The notes under the pieces: model-generated
The model's input: only the letters and a program-made list of their open reading frames with translations
What the model was told of the DNA's origin: nothing
Databases searched by the model: none
Translations under genes and position numbers: made by a program
Part shown: positions 1-12,400 of the stretch, piece after piece
How positions within the stretch are numbered: position 1 is the first letter of the stretch
Layout: each line of letters starts with the position of its first letter
Assembly: GCA_037976565.1 (NCBI GenBank)
Contig: CP137686.1
Coordinates: 1,890,646-1,954,645, forward strand
From: Mesocentrotus franciscanus
Taxonomy: Eukaryota; Echinodermata; Echinoidea; Camarodonta; Strongylocentrotidae
Length of the DNA stretch: 64,000 nt
Direction of reading: 5' to 3'

Positions 1-119
1 TATTACAAAATCACAAGGTCATGATAAGATTTGCACCACGCTTCTTAAACAAATTATATACTTCATTGTATCCCCATTAGCTCGCACATTAAATTTATCG
101 ATTTCAACATGAGTATGTC

Positions 120-1075
120 CATATCTCCTTAAAGTAGCAAAAGTGATTCATATTTACAAAAAGGACAATCCACATGAAATAAGCAATTATCGCCCAATAT
201 CTATACTCTGTAGTATTTAAAAAATTATTGATCTTTTTTTACAATAGGTTACCTGATTTTCTTAATAAAAACAATTTGTTGAATTCAAACTAATACGGGT
301 TTAGGAAAAACCACTAGTCTAAGACAGCTCATTTAGCTATTGTACAAATATACGACAAAAGTACCAGTGCACTGGAAAATAAGAAACAAGTAATATGCAT
401 ATTTTTGGATTTAAGTAATAAAGCGATTGATACGCTCAACCATGCTATATTGATACGAAAACTTGATACATATGGAATTCGAGGGCAAACTCTATCCTGG
501 TTTAAAGACAACTTGTCGAACAGACAGCGATATGTTTCATTTGATGGTACTGACTCTAGCCTTTTACCGATTATGCGTGGTGTCCCTCAAGGCTCCACTC
601 TGGGACCACTTCTTTTGTTGTATGTTAACGATATAATGAACGCATCATCTGTTGTCATTTGTTCTCTTTGCTAACGACAGATATATTTTTTATATGAAAA
701 AAATGAAGTCAAAAAATTATTATTATTATTTGTTGTATAATACAGTGGTACTTCCATTTGTTACTTATTGTTATATTGTTTGGGCAGGTTGTGCGAAGAC
801 AAAACTAAATCCCATTAATTTTGTGCAAAAAAGGGCTATTCGCATTTGTACTGAATTTTCCTTTTTCTTGCAAATTCAGAACCTTATTTCAGAAGCTGCA
901 AACATTAACAGTTTCCTTTATCAATATTTTGCAGGTTGCAATCTTTATGTTAAAAAAATCCAATAACCTACTTCCTCCAGCATTCCACAACCTGTTTACT
1001 CTAAACAACACAATCCATTCGTATCCGACACGCGAAACTCTCAGAACTTTCATTTGATAAACCCCAAATTGCTAA
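120..1075 (+). mobile_element. Decayed CR1-like non-LTR retrotransposon, reverse transcriptase part
   Basis: Translated pieces in several frames match the reverse transcriptase of CR1/Jockey-type elements in the right order. A finger motif SNYRPISILCS is near 190, a DLSNKAIDTLNHAIL block (normally DLSKAFDT) at 405-450, and a GVPQGSTLGPLL block at about 578-612. The palm motif then reads FANDR where FADD is expected, at about 665. After that the sequence jumps to the C-terminal block (LPFVTYCYIVW, QKRAIRIC) and a YPTRE tail near 1020. Frames change several times and the segment between palm and thumb is missing, so this is a dead, internally deleted copy. It lies downstream of the HERC-like gene, which is on the other strand. 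Confidence 0.85.
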
Positions 1076-2328
1076 TTGGGCATTGACCTATGGAATAGTC
1101 TCCAAATGTTTAATCATGTACTACGATATATTCTGTCATGGCTGCCATGAAGCGTAAATTATTATCAGCGTACCAGTAATAATGTAATAAGCGCTCCAAA
1201 CACATGCACTCGTACGAACACTTGCACATGCACATCTTTAAAGAAAACTACATTTACAAAAACGTTTCACAAAAGACATACATTTACATAATACAAACGT
1301 TTACACTTAACGCATTTCATGTTATGCCTGAAAAAAAGGATTTACTTTGGCTGTTATAATTGCTTTATTTCTGATTATACTATGTGTTATAGGTTAGGTC
1401 GCTCATATAGGTTCCTTTCCTGAGGCCGCCATCACGTTCAAGCTCTAGCTTTAGGTGGTCTTCTGCTTTTTCTTTTTTGAAAGGTATAATTAAGCTTTGA
1501 ACTCCCCCTTGGTTTACAGCGTTTGGAGAATTTTCTGATAGTAACTATAATAGAATTCTGAAATGAACCGATTGTGCCACCAACCTTTTGTGGTGTCTTT
1601 TAATGTGTCCTCTGGCTACTCTATCCGAGATACTGTTTTAAGAACATTGAAAGGTGTGTAATGGTACGGACTTTGTACTCTTCCAAAGGTTCGCGTGAAA
1701 TTTAGGAAATTACACGTTCATATTTGATATTCTGAGTATAAAGCAATAATTTTGATATAACAAAAATAAAAGTGGAGCTATGACCGACCCTTGAGAAACA
1801 CTATATGTATACACAATTTTGTTTGTGTGTATGCGTGTGTGAGGGATTTAAAGGACACTTTATTTAACTTCTTTATAAGTTTTTTTCATCCAGTAAGATA
1901 ATTTCTATTACGAAACATATTTATCCAAACCGGAAAACACACTTGAATGATTAAAAAGGAATGTATCTATTTGCTGACTCCAAACATGCCAAATAGTCAA
2001 TAAAGCGCTCAAAGGGAAACCCTGTACCACCGCTTTTATTTCAATTGTATCTGCTATTTCATTGTAAATAGAAGTAACATAATGTTACGTTTAAACTGAA
2101 GAGGCTGTGGAAATAACTTAAAGAAATAATAAATACATGAATTGAAGAGTATAATAAAATAAATGAACAAGTAAATTAGTAAATAAAGAAAGAAAGACAA
2201 AAAATTACTTAAATAAGAAATATATAAATGAATGAGAAATACGATATATAAATGAATAAATAAATGAATAAAACATAAACGAATACAAAATACACGAATA
2301 AAATATGATAAAGAAATATCCTATAAAC
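1076..2328. other. 3' flank of HERC-like gene 1, no gene seen
   Basis: AT-rich sequence without a supported coding region. It includes an A-rich stretch of aaat/aatg repeats at about 2120-2310, next to the stop codon of the minus-strand gene. It probably contains the 3' untranslated region of that gene. Confidence 0.5.
2035..2040 (-). promoter_or_regulatory. Candidate polyadenylation signal for HERC-like gene 1
   Basis: Plus-strand tttatt reads AATAAA on the minus strand, about 290 nt beyond the stop codon at 2329. It is the first such hexamer I found downstream of the gene. The position is plausible but untested. Confidence 0.35.
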
Positions 2329-2680
2329 CTAAGCGATATGAAATGGGCAGTCGTAATAGGACAGTGCGACGGTCAAACGATCTTCCATGAGTTCGAGGCT
2401 GGTATACATAGGCAGCCGTAAGGTACGGCGGTAGCCATGGTTATCGCAGCCATGGCCCTCCGGCATCAGCAGGGTGAGTCTGTCTTCGTTGTCGCATGCT
2501 TGCTCGTCCCCGGAATCGTCCATGGGTACCTGGAGGTGGTCGATATGGAGACCTAGGTTTCGTAGTCCACCGACCGGGACGCGATCAGACCCGGCGACAA
2601 ATACTGCAACAAGATAAATCATAATAACTATTATTATAATTTAAAACAAATAATGATGATATTGATAATAATAAGATACG

Positions 2681-2725
<45 letters not shown>

Positions 2726-5700
2726 CCTGATATGACCCTGAGTATGATAGAAAGTTGCATTTGGTTGCTCTTAGTGCTTCTTGTTAAAACAAAGTCCTTC
2801 AAGAAGAAAAAATACGGTCGTTGTATATATCACTATGGAATAAACAAAAGGTAAATCAAACATTTTAGACTTACCGAGAAACTTTCTTTTCATGTCATTA
2901 TCTAGAGCATGAAATACCTTCCAGAACATCGTGATGGTTGGGTGCGAGTCTGTATATGGCTGTATATACTGGGTCGACTGGAAATAAGTCAAATTATAAA
3001 TCATAAGAAAAATAGCATGTGCAGATCTTCAATGTGTTTTTTTAATTTTTGGAAAGTATGTCATTTACTACTACAAAAAAGCAGTGTCAAACACATTTAT
3101 CGTTTTTTGACGAATTCTACTACAAATGAATATAATATTTAGTCAATAACCGGATAAACCAATTGTCCTAACAATTAGATTGATGGTAACTCATTTGCAG
3201 TGTCAAATCAATTCATAATTTTGATTAGTTACTATAAAAAACAGGATTTAAAAAATATCATGTAATGTACCTTTTTTTCTGCATCGTTTTGCTTGAAACT
3301 TCTACATTTGAAAAATGTTCATTAAGAGAAATAGGAATGTATAAAGTTATACTAACGCCCAAACCCTTTTGTGTCAGAGTAAGGCTCGTTCAGATATGAC
3401 ACGGCAAAACAGCAGCTGTTTACTGCTTAATATCTGAACAAGCCTTAAGTTGTACTTATAAAGACGATAAACATAAATTTAAATTATGTAAAGAAGTAGT
3501 GACCTATCAGTGGAATTAATTATGTTACCGTTTTAAAAGTTTTCGGAAAACAAAAGGGGAAACAAATTCATGTTATTCATGAAGCGTCTCCTTATTTTGG
3601 GAGTGTTTTTTAAAATAAAATATATACAAGTATATTTGAATGCACAGTGGTACATCTCCGTGTTCCAAAGATCTGTGGACATTTGCGGCCATTGATACCA
3701 TTTGCTAACTGGTCTATTATGTATTTTTTGGGTGGTCAATATAGTTATAATAATTATAATGATTGGATTTATATAGCGCCTTTTCCAAAGGATACAAGGC
3801 GCTGTCTCTTTAATAGTCTATCAACAAATTAAGAGGAGTTGTAGAGGTATGTTTTCATTTTTAAAAAAATCTAGTGAAGTTACCTGCTCAAGGGCTTTCC
3901 AATCGAAGTATTTCTCTCCAATGACAAGCGTTTCCAACTCGATCGGTCTGAACATATCAAAGGCTGCGGGAGTGAAGACTCTGTTGAATCCTTGCTTGAA
4001 GGCCGCAAACTGTGACGGAACCATGTGCTCTCGAACCCTGTTGTCCACGTAAAGATCTCTTTAGCACCATGAAGATAAAAAAAAATAGTTGGAAGATTGA
4101 GAATATGGAAAAGCAATTAGCTCACTGAGGATTGACACAAGGGCAAGTCGATTTTTACACTCTCGCAAACAATGCCTCCTGTTCATCCAAGCGTGAACAC
4201 ATACCACACAAAAATGATACCAAATGATTTGGGATAAAACGCTCTTTCATATGATGTATAAAAAGTTACTGTTCATAGATGATTTTTAAAATAATAAGCA
4301 ATTTTCTAGGTGTAAACTTTTTTTTGACTCAAACGGTATGCCTAGCTTTCGATCAAGTTACCTTCAGACAATGTTTACCTATGTTGCCTACACATAAGAT
4401 TTTGGAGCCTGTTTTCCTTACACATTTTCTTTCGTGACGTCGACGCTCCTCCCATCCTCCAGTTTAACCTTTTCACCATAGCAACACCCCATCACGTAAT
4501 CTTCTGTTCCAGTCCGTAATTTGGACATCTGATCTGCGAACTCCTTGTCGAGCTCCGCCGCTTCCTCCATATCATTACTAGGACTGATAACCAACGAGAA
4601 ATCAAAAGAAGTTTTTTTTTTCTAACATAGCATTGTCTTAAAGAGACATGAATAAATATATAAATAAATAAACAACTAAATCTTTAATTGAAAATTACAA
4701 CAACAAAAAACAATAGGTACAAACTAAACAAATAAAAAGTAGGTAAAAGATGAAAATTAATGAGTACATTATAAGAAAATAACAATAATCTGTATACATG
4801 TTATATAATAATATCCCAGCGCTGCCACCTGTTTTGGGGTTTCTGATACTAAACACTGCATACACTACTCAATCGTATGCTTGTACAAAGGCGGAACTTA
4901 CGTTAGATGTCGAAAAATAATTATAAAATCTATATAATTTATTTTTAATTGAATTAAAGATTATGTTTGTGTTATGACCAGGTGATACAAGGAAGCCTAC
5001 ACACAAACATTTGACTATATGCACTAACATTCGGAATCACAGTCAACTATTTTGTTGCAGTCGCTTTGTTTTCTTCTCCAAAACACAAGGCGACATGATT
5101 TGGGCCAGTTACCATGGATCTCATGAAGTACTACCCGTTTGGCAAAGCAGTAATATTAATAGATGTTTTAAAGCAACATACCCTTTTCCTAGAAGCTTGG
5201 CGTAGAGAAGTTGCGGAAACGGTAATGGAACTATTACCTTGTTGTGCAATGAAAACCCAAACAGAAGACCACATATCTCGGCTAGTTTGGAGTCCTCACA
5301 GTCCTGTTTTACATAGGTAGTCAGGAAAGGTGGTTAAGTTTAGTTCATACAAAGTTTCGTTAATACATTGCATTTTCTGAAATAGAAATGAAGAAGCTCA
5401 ACTACAATACAAACGCACTATTAGTCCTCCAAAAATACACCCAGCCAAACTCTTTAAACGATCATAATAAAAAGAAAAATACTTTCGAATAGATAAAGTT
5501 TTTTTCATGAGCAAAACGCAGCAATAACATGTCACCCCGAAAAATCAAACGCAAATTTATTTTGAACCAATCAGTAAATCATATTGAGATCTTCTTTTGG
5601 GTGGGCAAGGTGGCGTTCTCTTGATACTTGTTATTCGAAAAATCCCAAAGAGTAATTAACTTATGCAATACCTTGAGAAATATTATGTAACGAGAAATGC

Positions 5701-6481
5701 CTAAACACATAGGCCAAGTATTTCTTGAACACATTTTACCAAACAAAAGAGGTGAACTTGGATTTCCTCTAAAACTAAAATGTGTATCAAAATATAACAT
5801 AAACAATGGCAAAAAATGGAAGTCGATCTCCGAAAAATTTCCTAGTTTGAAGATGTACACTCTAATTCACCAATAAATTGTCTTTAAAATGCAGGGTCTG
5901 ATCACAGTGGGAATACGTGTAAATGCATGTACCTTCCGAAACCAGACAGACGAGTGAGTCGGGTCAAATTCGTTGACATATCGGACAAGGTCGTTCTTTT
6001 CCGGATCGAGGAGTTCCATAAAGACAAGCCGGAAAAATTCCTGTTTTTGATAGAATAAGATAGAAGGCATACATATTAATGCCGGGGCAGTGTGGGTTTT
6101 TGTATTATAGTGAAGGCTCTTGACTCTCAAAAGTGAGATCATGGGTTCGATCCTTGCTTTGTGCAATACTTTGTCATTCTAAACATTTCTAAATATTTCG
6201 TCTCTATCTCTATCAAGGTGTATTAAACAGTGGCTATTTTAAGGATACCAATAATCACTTACCATACTCAGAGCCCCCGCGTCAATACCTATTTCATTTA
6301 TGAAGTGAACAATGAGAGGAAGTTGAAGCCTAGACGTCGGGAAGCTCAGCATCTTAGCTAACTGCACCCGGACGCTCCTCCCGAAGATGTCATCCCGGTT
6401 TACTTGAAGGAAAAGTGGTGGAGGAATCCCGAAGACAGAAGTGAACAATGGATGTAGACTTATTTCTTGTTGTATGGCATC
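2329..6481 (-). CDS. Exons 14-20: HECT ubiquitin-ligase domain of HERC-like gene 1
   Basis: The HECT N-lobe starts in exon 14 (LPLIVHFINEIGIDAGALSM) and continues with FFRLVFMELLDPEK, then LAEICGLLFGFSLHN (exon 16) and FKQGFNRVF...FRPIELETLV (exon 18). The C-lobe has HPTITMFWKVFHAL and AGSDRVPVGGL, then the active-site block GHGCDNH. Its Cys (residue 1261, codon at 2446-2448) occupies the position of the thioester Cys in the usual THTCFN motif. Four extra residues follow before LPMYTS, and the protein ends in PFHIA. Exon 16 is partly masked because its antisense strand is also open. The overall set of HECT landmarks is complete, so the enzyme is probably active. Confidence 0.9.
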
Positions 6482-9400
6482 CTTGAAAGAAGCAGTTGTT
6501 GAAAAAAAAATGAGAACTTTGAAATTGAAAATTAGGTAAAGCTAACTGCTATAATCTTAACAATATGACAATATATCACACTAGTATACAGCATCACGTA
6601 AATACGTGAATGTAGGGCAATGACGAAAGCAGTCACATTCGCTTTCGGCAACCCTCACAGGTACCCATTATCTCTTGGGAAGAGAGTGGTAATGAAGATC
6701 AATGTCTTCCCAAACGACCTCATGCCGCCGCACAGTGGGCCAGGGAGGAACAAAAGCGCGCCAAAACTCATTGTTGGTGATTTTTTTTTGTTAAATATGT
6801 TCTTGCCCAGTCGAAAGATAATACATTGAAGAATACGTCAGTAAAATATTTAATTCCGGTATGCACAATAAGGGAATAAATTTACTCCTTCAAACACCAA
6901 AATCTTACATATTAACAGTTTTATTGCAAAAGTTACTTATTTTATAAATCTTTCAATTTAACATGAATTGTTTAAGTTATTGATATGAAATTGCTCTCAC
7001 ATATTCATGATAGTTCATTATACTGCATGAGTGGGTTAAGAATGGATAGAAACACAATCTTAATTATATATTATATGGTAATTCACTGAACAAGGGAAAC
7101 GCTCTCAGCGGTCTCGCCTGCATTACGCAATTCGTTATGATGAAAAATTGAGGTTTGGACATTATTTATAGGCAGGGAGGCCCATAAGCAGGCCCCAAAA
7201 AATGAAATCCTCTGAAAATAATCAGCATTTTGAAGTGAATATTGACTAAGATTGTGATTACACTACCAGAGATGACATCAATATCTGTTTATCTCATTAC
7301 GTGGTACAAGATACTTTTTAAGATAAGATACATTTTCAAAATCTTTTAAAGGACAAGGGACAAAAAACAAAACCTGATGAGTTTTATAAGCACGATCTAA
7401 TGAAGAAAGACTTAGAAGTTCTTTTATAAGTAACACTCTATAACGAATTTAAATGCGAGCGAGTGTAGCAAGCTCTAGGGAAAATTAAAAAGGGGCTCTA
7501 AGTCGCTTTGAATTAAGGGTTTGTTATGGAGAAAGGAAAAGTAGGCACTTATCAAAATAGAAATGGACAGTTATTAGAAAAGAAAAGTTGCACGTGTCAA
7601 AGTTAAAAGGGCAATTATCAGATGTGTAAATGGGGCACTTCTTACACCTGAAAAGGGACACTCAACATAGATGAATAAAGGCACTTGTGAGAATGGAAAT
7701 TGGGCATCTGTTTAAGGGAAAGGGCACCTATCAGATTTTAATGGGGGCATTTATCAGATGTAAAAAGGGGCAGTTTTTTAAAGGGGAAGGGACTACTATA
7801 TACAAAAAAAGGGTAAAGTTGCACTTATCCGAAGGAAATATGGTTCTTATTAGAAAGGAAAAGGGGGACTTATCAGAGGTGAAAAGTGGCATTTAATAGA
7901 TAGGGAAGGGGTACTTATTACAAAGGGAAAAAGGCAATATGAGAATGGAAAAGGGGCGCTTATTATATAGCAAATAGGGCACCTGTCAAAGTAAAATGTG
8001 TACCTGTCAGATTTGAATAGGGGCAATTATCAGAGGTGAAGGGGGCACTTCTCAAAGGTGGTAAGGGTTTTTTCTCGTACCTGAAAAGGTGCACTTACCA
8101 GAGATGAAAAAGGGCACTTATGAGAATGGAAAAGGGACACTTATTACAAATGAAAGGGGCATTTATCACAGACGAAAAGGGACATTTATGAGAAAGTGAG
8201 GGGTATCTTATGAAAAAATGGGGTGCACTTATCAAAAGGAAAAAGGGCACGTATGAGAAGGGGAAGGGGAAGTTCTAACAAAGAAGAAGGAGCACTTGTC
8301 CTCTGTAAAAGGGGGCACTTTGGAAACCTGAAAAAAGTGGAGGGCACTGCTCCCCGGGGAGCGCCGCCTCTGCGGTGATTATGAAAAATTCAAAAAGATG
8401 CTTGCATAGAATACAGATGTAATTGGTACTGATTGAACTGACTACATGAACCATTTAATAATGTCGAAAGAAGAAAAAATCAGAGGCTAAGAAATTTTGA
8501 TTGATTTGGAAAAAGTACGATTCGGCATTTCGTATGCCTACATGGCCTAGTATTATTGCATTGTTTAAAATATTTGTTGACTGATCCCAACTTCTCACAA
8601 AGAAATAAAATTATACTTACATCTTGTTTACTTATGTTATGGCATTCAATCATCTTTGTTTTCATCTCTAGATCAATGAGGAATGGATACGACGCCCAGG
8701 AGAATTTCTGCAACGCCTATAACCGTCAAGGAAAGGTACACTACCGTTATTCTTGTTTTTAATAACACTGGAGTGAACATAACGAATTAATTCATCACGG
8801 TAAAAATCCCACACTGTGGAAAAATTGGTATTCAATGGGAACGTGTCAAACATTACTAAGAGTACATCCATTAACATTGTAAATTCGATAACATAATCTG
8901 CACTTCGTTAAAGCAAAACAAAATTAAAAATAATGGCATCACTGTAAAGACGCTCTATTCTCATTTCATGTTAGTTACCAAACAAAACAATTAATCAATT
9001 GAAAATTTTCGTCATTTATTGATTTTGCATTTATTAAATACACATAAAAACATAAATGTATCATGATCACTTCGAGATCTGTCCTTTATCCTTGCTATAG
9101 TACGAGAGTCATCACTCTTGCGAGTTCTGTTGTGATATCAACTATGTTCGCAAGGGTGTTTCAATGTGATACATGGCGCTTTTTCATTTATTTTCAGATG
9201 TTCGGTAATCCGAAAGTTCAATTGTTCATGTTCGATACTCCAAAAAAAAAATTGATAAATAAAATAAAATAAAATAATAAAAGTATGTAACCGTTACCAA
9301 AACAAACAAAAATAATAATAAAATTGACACACTATGCTGATTGTTTATAATTCTTAAAAAATACAACCCTATATCATCAATTTCGGAAATGTGAACTCCC

Positions 9401-12400
9401 TTGTATGGCAATTTTGTAAAGAACATTCGAGGGGCAAAACGAGTGCTCCCCCTCCACTAAAATGAACGGTCAGACCCGTATCACTTACTCGTGGTGGATG
9501 TCTCCAGACTCTGTCTAAATTTTGGATGTAGAACGTCTGAATGGAAAGGATGTCTTGCTGGAGATTAATCTAATATAGCAAAAATATAGAGGATAACACA
9601 AAGATTATGAATGAATTCTTGCTGAATGAAATACAAATGTCGATACATACGCAAAAATCATTGATAGGACATATTTTATAACATATATATCTCTCTGAAA
9701 ACATTTACACATATTCAAAGTGAATATAATTAATTAGACACCTTAACCGTGCCGAAAATTAACCTCTCGGGAAGGGTGGTGGTGTTGGCGGTCGGGAGAT
9801 ACATATCGCGAATCCACGACTTCTTTCTTTCAAGATCGGACATTGTGTGGGGGATACGGGGAGAGGAGAATGTGTGGGGGGTATTTTGACCCCTTACCAC
9901 CTGTTAAATCTTCCTTTGAAAAAGCCAATTAGAGTAGGATTAAGCTAGTATGTCACGATAAACATGTGAATGTGTGTGTGTGTTTGTGTGTGTGGGTGTT
10001 TGGTGGGTGGTGGTGGGTGTGTTGGTGTGGGTGTGGACCTGTATGCAAGTGGTTATAATTGTTCGTTTCTTTGTGTTTTATTTTGATTGTTTCATTTTAT
10101 TTTATTTTTAACTTTCTCACCACATTCAAGTGGCTGAGAACTCTGAGGTAAGCCCCAAATTTGTCCGGTTCCTTCTCCAATAGTGCTCCGTCTTTGAATA
10201 GGGTTGTGAGGGACAGTCGGTAAGCCGTGATTGTCCGTTTAAATGACATCGGTTCAAACTTCCACCAACGAGCTAAAAAGTGGCAAATGGATATAGAATA
10301 AAGGTTAGATATGGTGTTTTGTGCAAAGCAGGGTTAAAATCAAGGATTCCAATATTGTTTTATATTGAAATTGCTGCCGGAACTCGAGTCATACAAACCT
10401 GCGTCACAACTTTTGTTTACATGGCTACCAATCTACCCAATTAACTTGATCGCAAAGACTTTCTGGAAATAAACTCAATGGGAATTTAAATTCATATTGT
10501 ATCGCCTACAGAAATTCTCATTCAGATTTGTAATAATGCCATTGCAATGTTCGCACATTTCAAAAGGCGTTTGTCAAGCTTGATTTTAGTGAAATTGCCT
10601 AAGGGTGACTTCCCGAAAATATTTACGATAGTGTTGCCTTTGCTTTGTATTTGCTAAACATCACATAAGGAAATTGTCTTCAGTGGTATTTATCAATCAA
10701 AAACAACTTTGGAAAATCCGATTACAGGCAAATACTTGGAAAACAGCGAATATCTCACAGTGAACACAGTGCTCTCATCATGAGTGGCAGTACATACGAA
10801 AGGCATGTAAGAACTCTTCCAAAGTCAACTTGTAAAATCTTGCTTTGAATAATTATTATTTTATATGTTTTCTTGCCATTTCGAACGAAATTTGTACATG
10901 ATTAACCACTTATTGATTTTGAAGATAATTAGCCCATAGCATTAACAAAATACATATATTGACAAAAGGTTGACTTTGCATTCATTTCCCGATGCATGTT
11001 GCTCGGTTTTCCAGAAGTTGTGTCTGACTGTTTACCAGGTGTTGCCGAGTCGGACTTGTTTTCTGCGGCCTGCGATGCCGTGTGAAGGAACCCCATCAAC
11101 CTTTCTGCAGCGGCCAGGGCACGGCGCCCCCAGGGGCGGTCAGGGTTACTGAAGACAGGACATTCCATCAGAATAAAGATGAACCGAAGAGATTCAACAT
11201 GGGGTATTGACTGAGGTACGCTGTTACACAGATCAACAGAGATCACATCGGAGAGCTGTGGAAGATGATTATGTGAAAATGTAATTATTTTGTAGAATTC
11301 AGTTACTGGTAAAGATATGGCATAATTGTTTACAAATACTACAACATAACTAAAGTCTTAACATTTGTGGGTAAGGTGTATAACATTTCAATTTAATCAT
11401 GTGGTATATAGTTCTTAATTTGTTGTTACCTTTGGTCGCGTTTTAGAAAGATCTATTTGATCTTTACAGCAAATCATAATATTTCGTCCAGACACGATAA
11501 TCAAATTAGTTAAAAGATTCAACACGAAACAACAGGAACTAGGAATTATTTCCTTATAAAAATTGCAAGATGTGATTAATTTGTAGTTCGATACAAATCT
11601 TTATGGCTATAAATCATATAAATAAAATAATGAAATCTAACTGGCAATGTAAAACTATAAACATGTTCACCTTTTCAAGGAGTTTGTCGTTCTTGCTGAT
11701 TACTTCGAACGCCCTTATTGCTGCTTTTAGATCAACGTTAAGACCATTGACTTCGTTTGGTCTGAAAATATGAAGTACAAACATTAAAACACGATGATGA
11801 AATCATTGAATGCGAATACTTCTAGGAAATCAACTTAAGGGAGATTTTAATGCCGTATCATAATGTCTTTTAAACATGATGCTCGTATTGTCGCTCATTA
11901 TACGAGGTAGGGAACAAGCTTAAGGCTAGTGAAGTTGTTTTGGGTTGATTTGGCAATAGTCCGTGCGACTGTAGTTCAGCAAAGATACTAGAAACCACTT
12001 GGAACATGTACACTTGGAACATGATCCATATTATTATGTTATCTGTATTTTTATGAATAAAGATGAATAAACAACATTAGTTTTTATTAAATAATGAATG
12101 TATTGTAGTTGTTTGGGGACCCCGAGGAAGGACAGGTCAACTTTGTCGGTTGATCTGAAGCGGGTGATCCCTTGATTTTTATTTTTATTTTGATATTTCC
12201 TTCTCCTAGAATAGTCCTTGTAGAATATTTTAGTGTTTTGTTTCTTTATGTGTTATGATGTTTGTATTTCATATTTTATGATCGTAAATAAAACCAGACA
12301 AATCCAAAGACAAACTCTGGGTGTGGCGGGTTTGAGGGAACCCAGTCTGCCTGTCCTAAAGCTATACTGATAAATGTAGATACTAAAACGAGATATATGA

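Noticed and set aside
5011..5320. Plus-strand gene (MDLMKYYPFGKAV...)
   Set aside because: It is antisense to HERC exon 16, whose minus-strand product LAEICGLLFGFSLHN fits the HECT domain with correct splice sites.
7500..8365. CRISPR-like regularly spaced repeats
   Set aside because: Units are degenerate and contiguous without unique spacers, and the DNA is eukaryotic.
9760..9880. Possible extra HERC exon (minus strand MSDLERKKSWIRDMYLPTA)
   Set aside because: Phases of exons 11 and 12 join directly and give the expected family order; including this piece would insert sequence with no HERC counterpart. It could still be an alternative exon.
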